Of a stretch of 64,000 bases of DNA, positions 47,667 to 59,875 are shown one piece after another. Within the stretch, counting starts at the first letter, position 1. Every line of letters starts with the position of its first letter. The notes below the pieces were generated by a model. It searched no databases and had not been told where the DNA came from. It was given only the letters and a program-made list of their open reading frames with translations. The position numbers and the translations under genes were made by a program. This DNA comes from Notospermus geniculatus (taxonomy: Eukaryota > Nemertea > Pilidiophora > Heteronemertea > Lineidae): the NCBI GenBank assembly GCA_002633025.1, contig NMRB01000074.1, forward strand, positions 100,201 through 164,200, read 5' to 3'.

Positions 47667-47924
47667 AGTTGAACTGTAGGCCTACATGTGCATCTTGCTC
47701 TACAAGGCTTCGACGCCGCTACCCTGTGTATGCTCCTTCAATACCAGAAGACGTTTTGGCTTTGGTGGTGACAATCAAAGCTTTGTGTTTCGATAAAATT
47801 CAAAACACAGATAGCAAAGTACAAAGTGATTAGTGACGGACACAACGCCATGCATTACATACTCATGTAGAGGAATCATACACAAAGCATGGCCAATATC
47901 TAGAACGAAATGAACAAGTAGAAC

Positions 47925-48865
47925 ACTTGTAATCAATAAACAACATGAATCGTCAAGGGATTAATTACTTTGGTTCAATTACAAATTCAAAATCCCTCTC
48001 TGTGTATTATTCACACATCCAGACTTGGTACAGGATTCCCAGGAGTCGCCTGTTGCCTCACAACTCCAGAATTACCCGAAAAGCTGTTTTAAAGCAGTTA
48101 ATTCTTGGCAAGATATGTGTGCTATCTGATTCGAGTCGTCAGTTAATGAACAGAAAGCGACACGGGGAGACTTGGAATGAACAATTTTCAATTTGTCTTT
48201 GTTTTTGTAATAATTGCTTGAAAAAGATTATATGATAGTCGCTGTGTGGTTTAAGTGAGTTATTCAGCGGAATTGATAAGACGTTCTTGAGTTCATCTTC
48301 TTTAAGTTTGCATCTGTTGACGACTAAAGTACACTCAGTCACTCTGCAAGTATCGGGTTATCTTGGCTCGCTGAGACTCATAGATGGCAGCTCCACAAAG
48401 GATTGGAAGCTCCACAAAGGATTGGAAACAAACGGAAGCAAGAGTTAGGACGGCCCATGTGCTTCGGGGGAAAGAGCGACATGTCGAAGTTACGCAGTCC
48501 TAGCATACAACGACATCATAGACAACCCAAAAGCCATGAAACATCCAAGACCAGGAACCGCCACCGGACTCTACTGGTTTCACTCTCCACCCATTCCACT
48601 GAAGCAAAGCAAAACGACAAGAACCAGACTGGGGTTACCGGGAGTTCTAGCATTCTTTGCATCACTGCCCAAGGTTTCAGGGGAGTAACGGAGTATCAGA
48701 ACCCCTGATCACCTCAGCCGGTCTAAGGGCACGAATTTGTGCCTCGTATGCCTGGAAACCATTCGTTTAAAAACCACCTCCACGTAACGAGGGTGAAGTG
48801 ACGCATCGATGCATCTGTGAAACGAAAAACGGAATAATAAATGCAATCTACAGCAGAAAAACCAA
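47925..48865 (+). repeat. 0.94-kb direct repeat, copy 1
   Basis: Starts ACTTGTAATCAATAAACAAC and ends at AAAAACCAA, directly abutting the n at 48866. Confidence 0.95.
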
Positions 48866-48866
48866 N

Positions 48867-49816
48867 ACTTGTAATCAATAAACAACATGAAACGTCAAGG
48901 GATTAATTACTTTGGTTCAATTACAAATTCAAAATCCCTCTCTGTGTATTATTCACACATCCAGACTTGGTACAGGATTCCCAGGAGTCGCCTGTTGCCT
49001 CACAACTCCAGAATTACCCGAAAAGCTGTTTTAAAGCAGTTAATTCTTGGCAAGATATGTGTGCTATCTGATTCGAGTCGTCAGTTAATGAACAGAAAGC
49101 GACACGGGGAGACTTGGAATGAACAATTTTCAATTTGTCTTTGTTTTTGTAATAATTGCTTGAAAAAGATTATATGATAGTCGCTGTGTGGTTTAAGTGA
49201 GTTATTCAGCGGAATTGATAAGACGTTCTTGAGTTCATCTTCTTTAAGTTTGCATCTGTTGACGACTAAAGTACACTCAGTCACTCTGCAAGTATCGGGT
49301 TATCTTGGCTCGCTGAGACTCATAGATGGCAGCTCCACAAAGGATTGGAAGCTCCACAAAGGATTGGAAACAAACGGAAGCAAAAAGCAGTATCAGAGTT
49401 AGGACGGCCCATGTGCTTCGGGGGAAAGAGCGACATGTCGAAGTACGCAGTCCTAGCATACAACGACATCATAGACAACCCAAAGCCATGAAACATCCAA
49501 GACCAGGAACCGCCACCGGACTCTACTGGTTTCACTCTCCACCTATTCCACTGAAGCACAGCGAAACGACAAGAACCAGACTGGGGCCACCGGGAGTTCT
49601 AGCATTCTTTGCATCACTGCCCAAGGTTTCAGGGGAGTAACGGAATATCAGAACCCCTGATCACCTCAGCCGGTCTAAGGGCACGAATTTGTGCCTCGTA
49701 TACCTGGAAACCATTCGTTTAAAAACCACCTCCACGTAACGAGGGTGAAGTAACGCATCGATGCATCTGTGAAACGAAAAACGGAATAATAAATGCAATC
49801 TACAGCAGAAAAACCA
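48867..49816 (+). repeat. 0.95-kb direct repeat, copy 2
   Basis: Begins directly after the n with the same ACTTGTAATC. Differs from copy 1 by a few substitutions and a roughly 12-bp indel near 49383. Confidence 0.95.
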
Positions 49817-52800
49817 CCAACATACGTAATTCTCTTAGAATATCCTTGCATTTCTTTCCTTTTCGAATTGCTAAGTATCACGTCCACACACAAAACACTC
49901 GTTTAAAGGAAAAAGACTAGTCAGGCATTTCGAGAAAAAACAGTACAGCTGTATGAAGTTTTCGTGACCGTGAGTTCGACGAATGGTAAATGTATTTTTC
50001 GAACGAGACTTGGTTACGTTGGAAGTTTGAAACGAGAGGGAGGGACTTTGTCAGACGTCGCCCAGATGTTAAAAGGTACTCAAAGAGTCGGAGGGCAGCG
50101 ACCGAAGGTGACCCAGCACGAGGACCCAGACCAGCAACAACCCTGCACTTCGTCGTGTTCCTCTGTTCGGCTTCTCCGAGTGACCATTCAGGGAAAGTTC
50201 ATCCTGGCTTAGGATCGAGGTTCTTCTCAATATCCCAATAGCTCTGCCTTCAGAACCAATCACACCCACTTAATCTGTTTATTTACCATCAAGGGAAGAG
50301 TAATCGAGCCCTGGCCATGGATTCCAATCAGAGAGTAAAGAGAGATTGCCAGCCAGTGGAGGCAGTTGTCATGTACCAGCCGTCAGCTTCTAACGTCCCA
50401 GGACTAAATAATTCAGACAGATTTCTCAAGTTACCCTTCTTAAGGGCCGCAAATGACTGGATGGTGTCACGTAGTCAGCGCCACGAACATGATATTTGGG
50501 ACTCTAGGGTTCGTTTCATCTGTTTGGGCGTTGGAGGGAAGCCGGTCTGGAGTCACTGATCCATGATGCCGGGGTAGGATCCACATCAATGATTAACGTC
50601 TTCAAGTAAATGGATTCAGACAGACAAACACACTGACTAAAGGATGACCTCAGGTCACGTGCAGAGAATATGAGATATCTGCACTTGTTCAGCCCCTGTC
50701 TTTTTGCTAACCAAACACCAATTCGAAATGGCAAACAGTCTGATTTACAGACTGATGGTAGCTGCGCCGGGGATGCAGTATTCTACGTCTCTGATTGGAC
50801 AAAAAGTGGCAGGGAATTGGAAAATTAATACGCTTGTAAAGAGTCACTAGAGGGGCGTGCAGACGAGGATGTCCTTTACTTTGGCCCCAGTGGACGGAGG
50901 TCAGACAACGTTTGACCAAAATGAAGCATCCGTCACCTCTTATTTGAGCTAACCTGATGACTACAAGTACGTAGCCTCCGTATGCCGTGGGTAATTCTGA
51001 AGAGCCGTTCTCGAGTGCCATGCCAATCACTGGAACTCAACGACTAATCTTATTTTCTTGCTACCACTTAACCCTGTGGCGTTGTTTCAGTCTGGTTTGC
51101 AGACCTAAACGTCTTGTCACAACTAGGGTTTCTTCCCCACGGAGAGAGACGGGCACGATTTTTAAAAGGGATCTGAAGTTCAACCCTGGATTAAACGTCG
51201 AGTTTCTGTCTCGAACACCGAGCATGGAAAAGATAACATGGGCGGAGTTCCTGAACTCCCCATAAATCACTGAGCGAGCATAAGATTATGGAAAACAGCA
51301 GGATACAACAACCGGACTCGCCAGTCGATACTATTGGTTTGTGCTGCTTGCACATCTTTCCTTAGTTTGTAGGCCAAACAAAACATCTCTAACATCAACG
51401 ACAAGGCCAATTACTAGGCCATGCTACGTTCTTCCGGTCGGAACTTTCACCCGTGCTGTTTAGCGTTAAGCCTTTGACCGTATGTCTGATCTTTTTTCCA
51501 GTCGGGGCATTTATCAATGCAGTTCAGCGTTAAGTCTTCGACCGTGCGGATCTACCTTTACTTCCGGTCAAAACACTGACCCATACAGTTCAGCTTCAAG
51601 CCTTTGAGCGTACATGTCTACCTTTTTCTTTCTGTCGGGGCGTTCATCCATGCAGTTCAGCTTTAAGTCTCCGACCGTGCGGGCCTACCCTTTGGAGCAT
51701 CGTGGAGAAAAGATATTGGTCATTCCATATATGACAGTTATCTCCTTTCACTCAGTACATATTGACACTAGAGAGTAATAATAAAGCCTCAATCACAGAC
51801 TGGTTCCATGCGATTGATAAGCTTATTAGTGCTGAGTGACAGGATCAAATTGTGTACGTGACTAGATTATGCTTCTCTGTATACGCGGATATAGCAACAT
51901 ACATGCCTTATAATGAGCATATACCACTCGGTTTCATTCCTTAAGGAGAATTTTTCGTGACCAATACAAAATTTGAATCATGGGGGACTTTAGTCATCAT
52001 TTATTTGTCTTAGAAAAGAGAGAAGCGGGTCAGGGCAGCGGGCCGGCGGAATTTTTCGGATATTTCTTTTTTTGATATTTCGTTTTGCGGTGTGTGCCTC
52101 TCCGCCCCTTTGGCCCAGTTCATCCATGCAGTGTGTGTACTGCGTGCGTACCAGCAAGACCATCACTCGTCTAACATAACTTTCTTGCAATTACAAATGT
52201 GGGAGGGAGAGGTACTGGGTTAATCTATGCCTGACCGCCGCCGGCAGTTACCAACAGCGAAAGCGGCCAGTCCAGCCCAAGCAGGACTGAAGGAGGAGTT
52301 TGTTCTTGTTCGATGGTTTAATACGGCTGACTCAGTGGTAAGCCTGGCGTATCCTCATGGGTCATGCCCGGAAGAAACCAGACCTGTCCAGCCAGCGTCT
52401 ACCATACCAGTCGAGGATAAAGAGCCACTAGTACCGACTCACCCCATCTCGAAGGAGCCAGAGCCGAACCATTGGAAACTGTCCTTCAAAACGGCCGAGT
52501 GTAGGAAAATCAGCTTAATATTCGATTCGCGTTGCAGCTCTTAAAATGCGTACCGGTTCCAATCAACGTCACATTGCAGTCCACTTTGAGTGGCCCACTG
52601 CCACATCGGAACAAACACCACAAGGATTTTCCAAGGGAAATGTTTCAAATACATTATTCTTCAGATCCGTTGATATGTATACAGTAATATTTCCAGGAGA
52701 GTACTCGACATATTTCCCGACAAAGACGAAACGCTTTCCGCAAGACAGGTCGGTTTGTAGACACATTAGGTTCACGTAATTGCAGTTATGTAGTGCACCT

Positions 52801-53235
52801 CAGTTGCCGGACACGGAGCCCGAAGGACTGAGCCGTCTGAGCAGGAAGGGGCGTGTTGGAAGTGGATGTGAGTGCACTGCAGAAGTAAGAATGGCGATGA
52901 GGGTTTGCGTAAAGAAATATTCCCCCTTTGGAGTAGTTCAGCCTCAATGCCGACAAGGAAACAATGCCAATACCATCATAAAATACTTTAAGCCATGACA
53001 TTCGGGATTGGTTTGGGATTTCGGCGAAATGAGCTGCGCTCTGCGGAGTACATGTAATCACTTTTTTGTCATCATGCTAATATCTACACAGTAGTATGTT
53101 CACGCTCCGCCTGCTGGTGTACTTATGAAGTCAGCTGTGGAATGTTGGAGCGAACCATTTTGATGCAATAAAGTAAACGACGTAATGTGGCCTAAAATCG
53201 TATATTCTATCTGAGTTCAACTGCAGTTGATCATC
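49817..53235. other. Gene-poor stretch with ~67-bp repeats at 51430-51690
   Basis: Four diverged copies carrying CAGTTCAGCNTTAAGYCTNCGACCGT-like sequence (51521, 51587 and flanks). No recognised gene. Open frames such as 52227-52544 show no domain. Confidence 0.6.
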
Positions 53236-53720
53236 GACTTATTCAAGTTCAACAACAAATTGTGGCATAAAATGGAAACTTACAGTTTGTTCTTTCGTTG
53301 AATAACAAAACTACGGCCCATAATCGGGTCTTTCAATTGAATAACAAACTGTGGGTCATAATCAGATCGTTCAATTGAATAACAAACTGCCACCCATAAT
53401 CGGATCGTTCAATTGAATAACAAATTGCGGACAATATTCGGTTCGTTCAATTGAATAACAAATTGCCACCCATAATCGGTTCGTTCAATTGGATAACAAA
53501 CTGCCACCCATAATCCGTTCAATCATTTGAATAACAAACTGCCATCCGTAATCGGTTCGTTCAATTGAATAACAAACTGCCATCCATAATCGGTTCATTC
53601 GATTGAATAACAAACTGCCTCCCCTAATCGGTTCTTTCGTTGAATGACAAAGAATGGCCCATAATCGGTCCTTTCAATTGAATAACAAATTGCGGACCGG
53701 TTGACTAACATACTGTGGCC
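53236..53720. repeat. 38-bp minisatellite
   Basis: About 11-12 units containing TTCAATTGAATAACAAACTG followed by CCACCCATAATCGGTTCG. Edges are more diverged than the centre. Confidence 0.93.
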
Positions 53721-55933
53721 TACTAATCGTACATTTAACTGAAGCATAGAGGTTTCTTGATAACATTAAACGGCTATCCCTTTGCATTTAATCTCCCAAG
53801 GAATTCTGCAAGCATTCTGTTTCTGGTAATTGGATTCACCCGACAAACCTCTCTCACTGGTGGCATAAGTAAGAGGGTGTATCGTATGACCCCGACATAT
53901 CCTAACAGAAATTAGAGCATTTTATTCCATGAGAAATGGGACATGACATTCGTCGAGAAACATCCCAATAGCTCAATTAGCGTTAGATCGTCCAACCGAG
54001 AATTAGCCATTAATGCAAGAAATGGGGGAACTTCCCAGAGCCAATGTGAAAATGTGGATGTCACCATGAAACGGCTGAATTCGACAGTATTGACAACAAA
54101 GGATTCAGAAAAATTGTTGAAGTTAAATGAGATGTGGGCAAGGACCTCAGCATGAAAAGGCAAAACATATGCTGCAGGCAGTGAAATGCCTTCAACGGAG
54201 CAGACAAGCCATCGATGTGGGCAAACGTAGGGAGGCAGCGAAACTACCATCAATAGCAGCAAATAGAACACACTCGGATTTCACGATTCGATACGCGAGA
54301 CCGAGTTAAGTAAACCATGTGCAAATGTAGCAGCGACCGAATGCATCCACAGAAGATCAGGTTCCTTGGAAACGGAAATTTATCCCTCTAAACGGAAGTG
54401 AGTTGCTCTACAAGATGGTCCCTTTCTCAGCTGAATGTTGACAGTCATGTGCCCGTCAATATTGAAGGAACTAATTACACATTGAAAACTCTCAGGCCAG
54501 AGTGCACTTCATTGTCAGTTGTAAGCCTCGCTTATTTTTTGCTACTTTCTTTGCATGTCTTTCAGCGGAAGAAGGCAGAGAGTCTAGACAATCACAATAA
54601 GTGGCGTTTGGCTTCTTTTGAGAGGAGAACTCCAGGAGGATCTGAAGGAATTGTGGGGCTGGGTCGCCAAGGACTCAACAAGTGCATGGGTAAAAAATGT
54701 GATTCTTCCCTCAAGTGGGCCCAGGACGTGTTAGTTAGAACGTGAGGTATGCAAAATACGACAAAGTTGCAAAACAGTTTCACTAAATCTCAGCATTTTG
54801 GGCACTACTTAATACGCACGAGGTAAAAACCTAGGACCGTGCTGTCCTCGTGTCGATGGCCAACACCAGATAGCATCACCACAAATTTCAGGATATTTCG
54901 GGCAGGTGTAAAGTTTTTCAGTGTTTCCGTGTGTCAGTGTTCCCCCTATTGTTCTGGAAACACTGGCAGATAGATCGACACGTTTCTCTGTGTGTCCTCC
55001 ACTGTCGAGTCGCGGCTTATTCCGTCAGACAATAGCAGGGGAACACTCGCAGATGGGGAACACTGAAAACGTTACACCGGCGTTTACAACGCGTCATGTA
55101 CTGAGGGCATTTCCCGTCAGAACGAATTGCAATTTAAATTGCTAACGGAGCTCTACCCACAGAGGAACAAAATAATGATGATGCCTTGATAGCTTTCAAG
55201 TACGTGATAGCTATTTCGGTTATGTTACTTGTACACTTTCCAGCATTTTGCTGTGACGTGTCCCATTACGATGTCAACAGCGTGATGCATCATGCATTAT
55301 GAAATTACTACTGTCATCATCTCTGGAGAAAACTTTCCTCTGAAAGCGATCGAATGTCATGGACTGTATAACCATATTGTCAGACCACAGGACAGTGGTG
55401 ATCTGCTCATGTACACAACACGCGCCTGATGTTACTAAGGTGACTGTGGCGACGGTGTGTGATTTCAACATGACAATAATGTTTTTATTATTAATGGGAC
55501 AATGACTATGTGCCCGTGAACCTGTTGATGCTCATACGATCCAGTGATTGTCTGCTCTCAGCAGGCTGCACCTACAGTATATGCTCGTGTTCTTGCGTCA
55601 TTCCATTCTGTCGGCAGTGACGCAGGCATGGCAAGGGCATTGTGTCCACACAGGCTGCGCTGCGCGAGACTGATTATGCACAGACTGATTGGTGCGAGGT
55701 ATGAGCGCCCTCTGTTGTAACAATGTGGCAGGGGAGCGACCCATGATAACCTCAGGATGAACGGTGTTTTGACATCGCAGAAGCGAAAATCTGCACAAAC
55801 ATCGTCATCGTCAACAACATCGTCCTTCCTCCGATAGAGGCACTGCGTGGGCCGCCATAATGAGGACCATAACCTACTGTTCAATAGGTGTCACTAGTGG
55901 TTAAAACTATTGCAATGAAACTGACATCCAGCT
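53721..55933. other. Intergenic stretch, nothing recognised
   Basis: Short open frames only (e.g. 53912-54271 minus strand, 54398-54745 plus strand), none with recognised domains. Confidence 0.4.
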
Positions 55934-56098
55934 GGGGCCGGTTGCACAAAAGTTGAAAAGATAAAAGCCTGTTAATTTAACTTTTCCTGTTAAAATCCTT
56001 AACTTGGTGTTAACTTACAAGTTACAAAACCAACATTTTGGGATAAGTTAACGCCAAGATAAACTAACAGTGATTTTAACTTTTGTGCAACCGGCCCC
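55934..56098. mobile_element. Foldback MITE with GGGGCCGGTTGCACAAAAGTT-type ends
   Basis: 165 bp with 20-bp perfect inverted ends (GGGGCCGGTTGCACAAAAGT) and an AT-rich interior with GTTAACTT words in both orientations. No clear target duplication. Confidence 0.88.
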
Positions 56099-59000
56099 TG
56101 CCTGATCAATTTCCCACACAAGAGACGTCCATTGTATAGGACCTGGTTACGATGTGCTGCCCTCTATCGTAGCTATGATCTCCATAGGAGCAGAAGGCTC
56201 GAATGGCATATTATTACCATAAATAACTAACATAGCCCTCCAATAGATCTTGTCGAAGGGCGACGACAAGCATTTCTCTATAAGCCTTTTGAATTGTAAG
56301 AGTCATCATCGAACGTGCAGCATCCCTGATCCACCAGAGAGTCAACTCTGAAGATAGCAACAGCGATTGTATCGGACAGAATTTATTGAATTTCAGGAAT
56401 TAAAACCGGTTGCCCGAATCGCTGATTAGTGTTGAAATCACATTTCAGCTGAAACAAAAGTTGATTCTGTCACCAGCCAACTTCGATCTTGTGCGGATGG
56501 TGAATAGGGTTCTTGACATTATCATGGTTTCGATTTGTCAAGAGCGAAAATCTCCCTCTGAAGCATTGAGAGAAAAAATGCTGAAAGCTGTGACATGTCT
56601 GATGGTGACAACAGTCGCATTCGATTCGATGAGGAGTCTTCAAGCAGAAAACTTGCCATCGAAATCGTTGTCTTATTGGTGGAATTAGAAAGTGGGAACT
56701 TTGTACTCTTGACAAGACGACAGGAGACTAGGCCAGACAACTCTTCCTAGGAAAGAAAGCAGTCGATTCCGCCGAACTGCCGCCAAAACTTAGCATGATG
56801 CAAAGTTAAACGCGAAGTTCGAATAGATCGGCGCTTTCTAGACACTCCTGAGTCTGCGTGGGTTCGATTCTCCATTCTGCCAATGTCAGAGGTGATAAAG
56901 AGGACGTCACTTTTCGACAGCATCTAGATTTCCACCAGTCCTTCGGTTTCCTCCTTCAGTAGTGCCGCAGCGAAGCCGCAGCGAAGCGTTGCCCATGGAG
57001 AAAACAATGCCCAGAATTTAAATCAGTCATTTTTTACAATGAGAACGAATCCCGGAGATTCTATGCTGCTTCTCTTCGTTATTTCAGCCTTGAGGCCATA
57101 TTACCACTATCTAACGCAGCACAACAAACCCCGGAGGATAATCTGTAAGAGATGAAGAAAATCTTTATCATTAGAAAGAGCCATACCCCTAGGTGATTCT
57201 TTGGACTTTTTAAAAGATTTCTGAAGTTTGGATTTTAAAATTCATGCCATATCGAACACGCACGCAGTTCATTGACCTACAATGGTATAGATGGGATCTT
57301 CTCACAAGATCAGAGGGCGCATGTTTGATTGATGTAATAGCGCTATCCTGTACTACCAACGACACTGTATATATGCGTACTTGCAGAGTATAGCTGTTAC
57401 TTCAATTACCATGCCCCCCACTGATCAGAAGTGGAGATACTGCATTTTACCATAGAGGGCAGTTCTTCCTCTAATGCGTTACATGTTTATGTTTCTTTCT
57501 CCAAAATGACATTCATGTTGCTAACTCGGAGGAAGCCAGCACTTCACCATCCGACTGCCCTTCCTTAGGGCCATCGATTTCAACATTCCCTCCATCCACA
57601 GACCCCGCCATCATTCTTTCAAACACTCGATTTGCGGAAGTGCAGCGTGGTACTTCTGACGCATAGCATCCGATGAGATGAATCCCACCATCTTGGCAGG
57701 ACGCCGATTACTCATCAACAGAATAATTGAACAATTAGAACGACGCGGCTGTCAAATCTAAACCTCAGGCGTCATGTGCGCCCTCGGACTCCCAAGTTTG
57801 AGTGAAATTCTACTAATGATTATCGATTCCGTTGAATTGCCAAAATGATGAAACTTGATGGAAGAAAAAAAACAACTGTACACAATTTATGACATAAAGT
57901 TCTCTGGTTATCTACTGTCTTTGTTCAATTCACTTTTGAGGATCAGAAAAAAAGTTGGGCGAAATCTGTTTAAAAGATTATAAGTAGAAAATGATGATAA
58001 CCAATGGCTATTTTTGAGAATTAATCACAAAGTCTTGCCAAACCGCACGTTTCCTGACGTTTATCGAAACTCCAACAGTCCCACGATCTAACCAATATCA
58101 TATCTTTTCGCTATTAAGCACACTCACGATCAGCAAGCGATTGTCCTGGCCAGCTGTCAACATATTGTAACAACGCTTTCCATCTGATTGACATGTATGC
58201 TATACATAACATAATAGGCTAGCGTCAAACCTCACAGGGATAGGCGCTTCAAGATATGTATCTTTGTGTTCTGCAGACCGCCACTTAGCCATGCTCGGCC
58301 AGATGATAGAGGCTAAATCAATAAGAAAGATATCATTGGCATTGGGGATGAAATTTCTGTTAGCATATCATCAACGGGGCTTAACTATTCAGAGGACGTG
58401 AGGATGTTGCCAAAGAACGGAAAGGAGTCCAAATTTTGCTTGGAAGAATTGGTGGAATTAGGATGGAGACATCATGTGCGCATCTGAGGTGCTTGATTAC
58501 TGCCAGAAATGACCCTTGACGAGCAGTGCCTTTTTCGTGCCTTGAATGGAAACGAAGGTTCTGAACAGCAAACGTAGCCTACATCAAAGGATAGAAAAAA
58601 GACAAGAGCAACAAGTCAGGCAGAGAGGTTAATAGAGGCCGTCTTCACTAAATCACTGTCTTCGTACTTGCAGTATTTTCTGAAAGGCAATGGTTAATAC
58701 GCATATATCATATTGCCTATTTTAATTTCGCCCCGGCCCTTGACATCAACCAAGATTGATTTCGAAGGCGACATACGTGTACGGTGTTAATCAACTAATC
58801 AGTCCCCAGTGGCTGCCAGGATCTTGACACTTCGCTCTCCTTCTCATAAACTCTGCAAAAAACGTACAGTTCAGCTGAAACACCTTGTAGCTGTTTGATT
58901 AAACACCCTTATGAAAGAAGGATAGAGTTTTTTTCGTGCTGAAAAAAATGATCGATCGGTCGACTTCCAACCGGCGGGATTAATTCATCACATTTGTTTC

Positions 59001-59599
59001 TCTCAACTCTGTTTCGACTATTTGACCAATTAAAGACTACTAGCCTTTCATCATGTTTTTTTTTGAAATAGTAAGTGGAAGATCCCACGAGGTGGAAAAA
59101 AGGCAAGAACGACATCAAGAGGGGAAGGAAATAGGAATCCTTACGGTTTTACTGTGACTTCTTAAGAAACCTGCGAGGAATCTCAGATTTTACAACTTTG
59201 AACCATGCGTACCAACACAAGAGACATTTCTACAACATAAACGATGTCTCGATGTTCATGTGTACGAGGTGAGCCCGGCGTAATCCTCTTGTACTGTCTG
59301 TAGATGGGCATGCAATCAGAGAGAATGTGGTATTAATTGACTTACCGGCGTAGGCAATCTCCTTAAGTTGGTACTGCGATTAGAGGTCGCCCGTTCATTA
59401 ACTTGATACTGGCTTGTCAGTCATCGTCAACCTGGAGGTCACAGTGTTGCTCGAATGTTTCGCCGTAGGGATCAGAGGAAAGCTGTCACACGGTTTGAAT
59501 CCATGCTAACGCTTCCTTTTTCGCTGGAGTTTTGGTCCTGGGGTTCCTTGTTGCGGCCTGCGTTGGCCCTGTGCGGCGCTGCTGTCCACTGCCTCGATC
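56099..59599. other. Gene-poor stretch
   Basis: No recognised gene. A B-box-like GGTTCGATTCTCC at about 56868 may be the 3' half of a tRNA-derived repeat; no A box is clear. Confidence 0.4.
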
Positions 59600-59875
59600 T
59601 CGTTCTTGCTCGTCTCGGTCTTGTCCTTGATTCGGTCCAGTTTGTCCTTGCCTCGATCTCGTTCGTCCTTGTCTCGATCCCATACGTCCCTGCCTCGATC
59701 CCGTTCGTCCTTGCCTCGATCTCGTTCGTCCTTGCCTCGATCTCGTTCATCATTGCCTCGATCCCGTTCGTCCTTGCCTCGATCTCGTTCGTCCTTGCCT
59801 CGATCCCGTTCGTCCTTGTCTCGATCCCGTTCGTCCTTGCCTCGATCTGTTGTGTCCTCGCCTCGATCCTGTTTG
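59600..59875. repeat. 21-bp minisatellite
   Basis: About 11 units of TTGCCTCGATCTCGTTCGTCC. The period of 21 keeps all frames open, producing LPRSRSS-type and ERDRGKD-type frames on opposite strands that should not be annotated as genes without transcripts. Confidence 0.93.
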
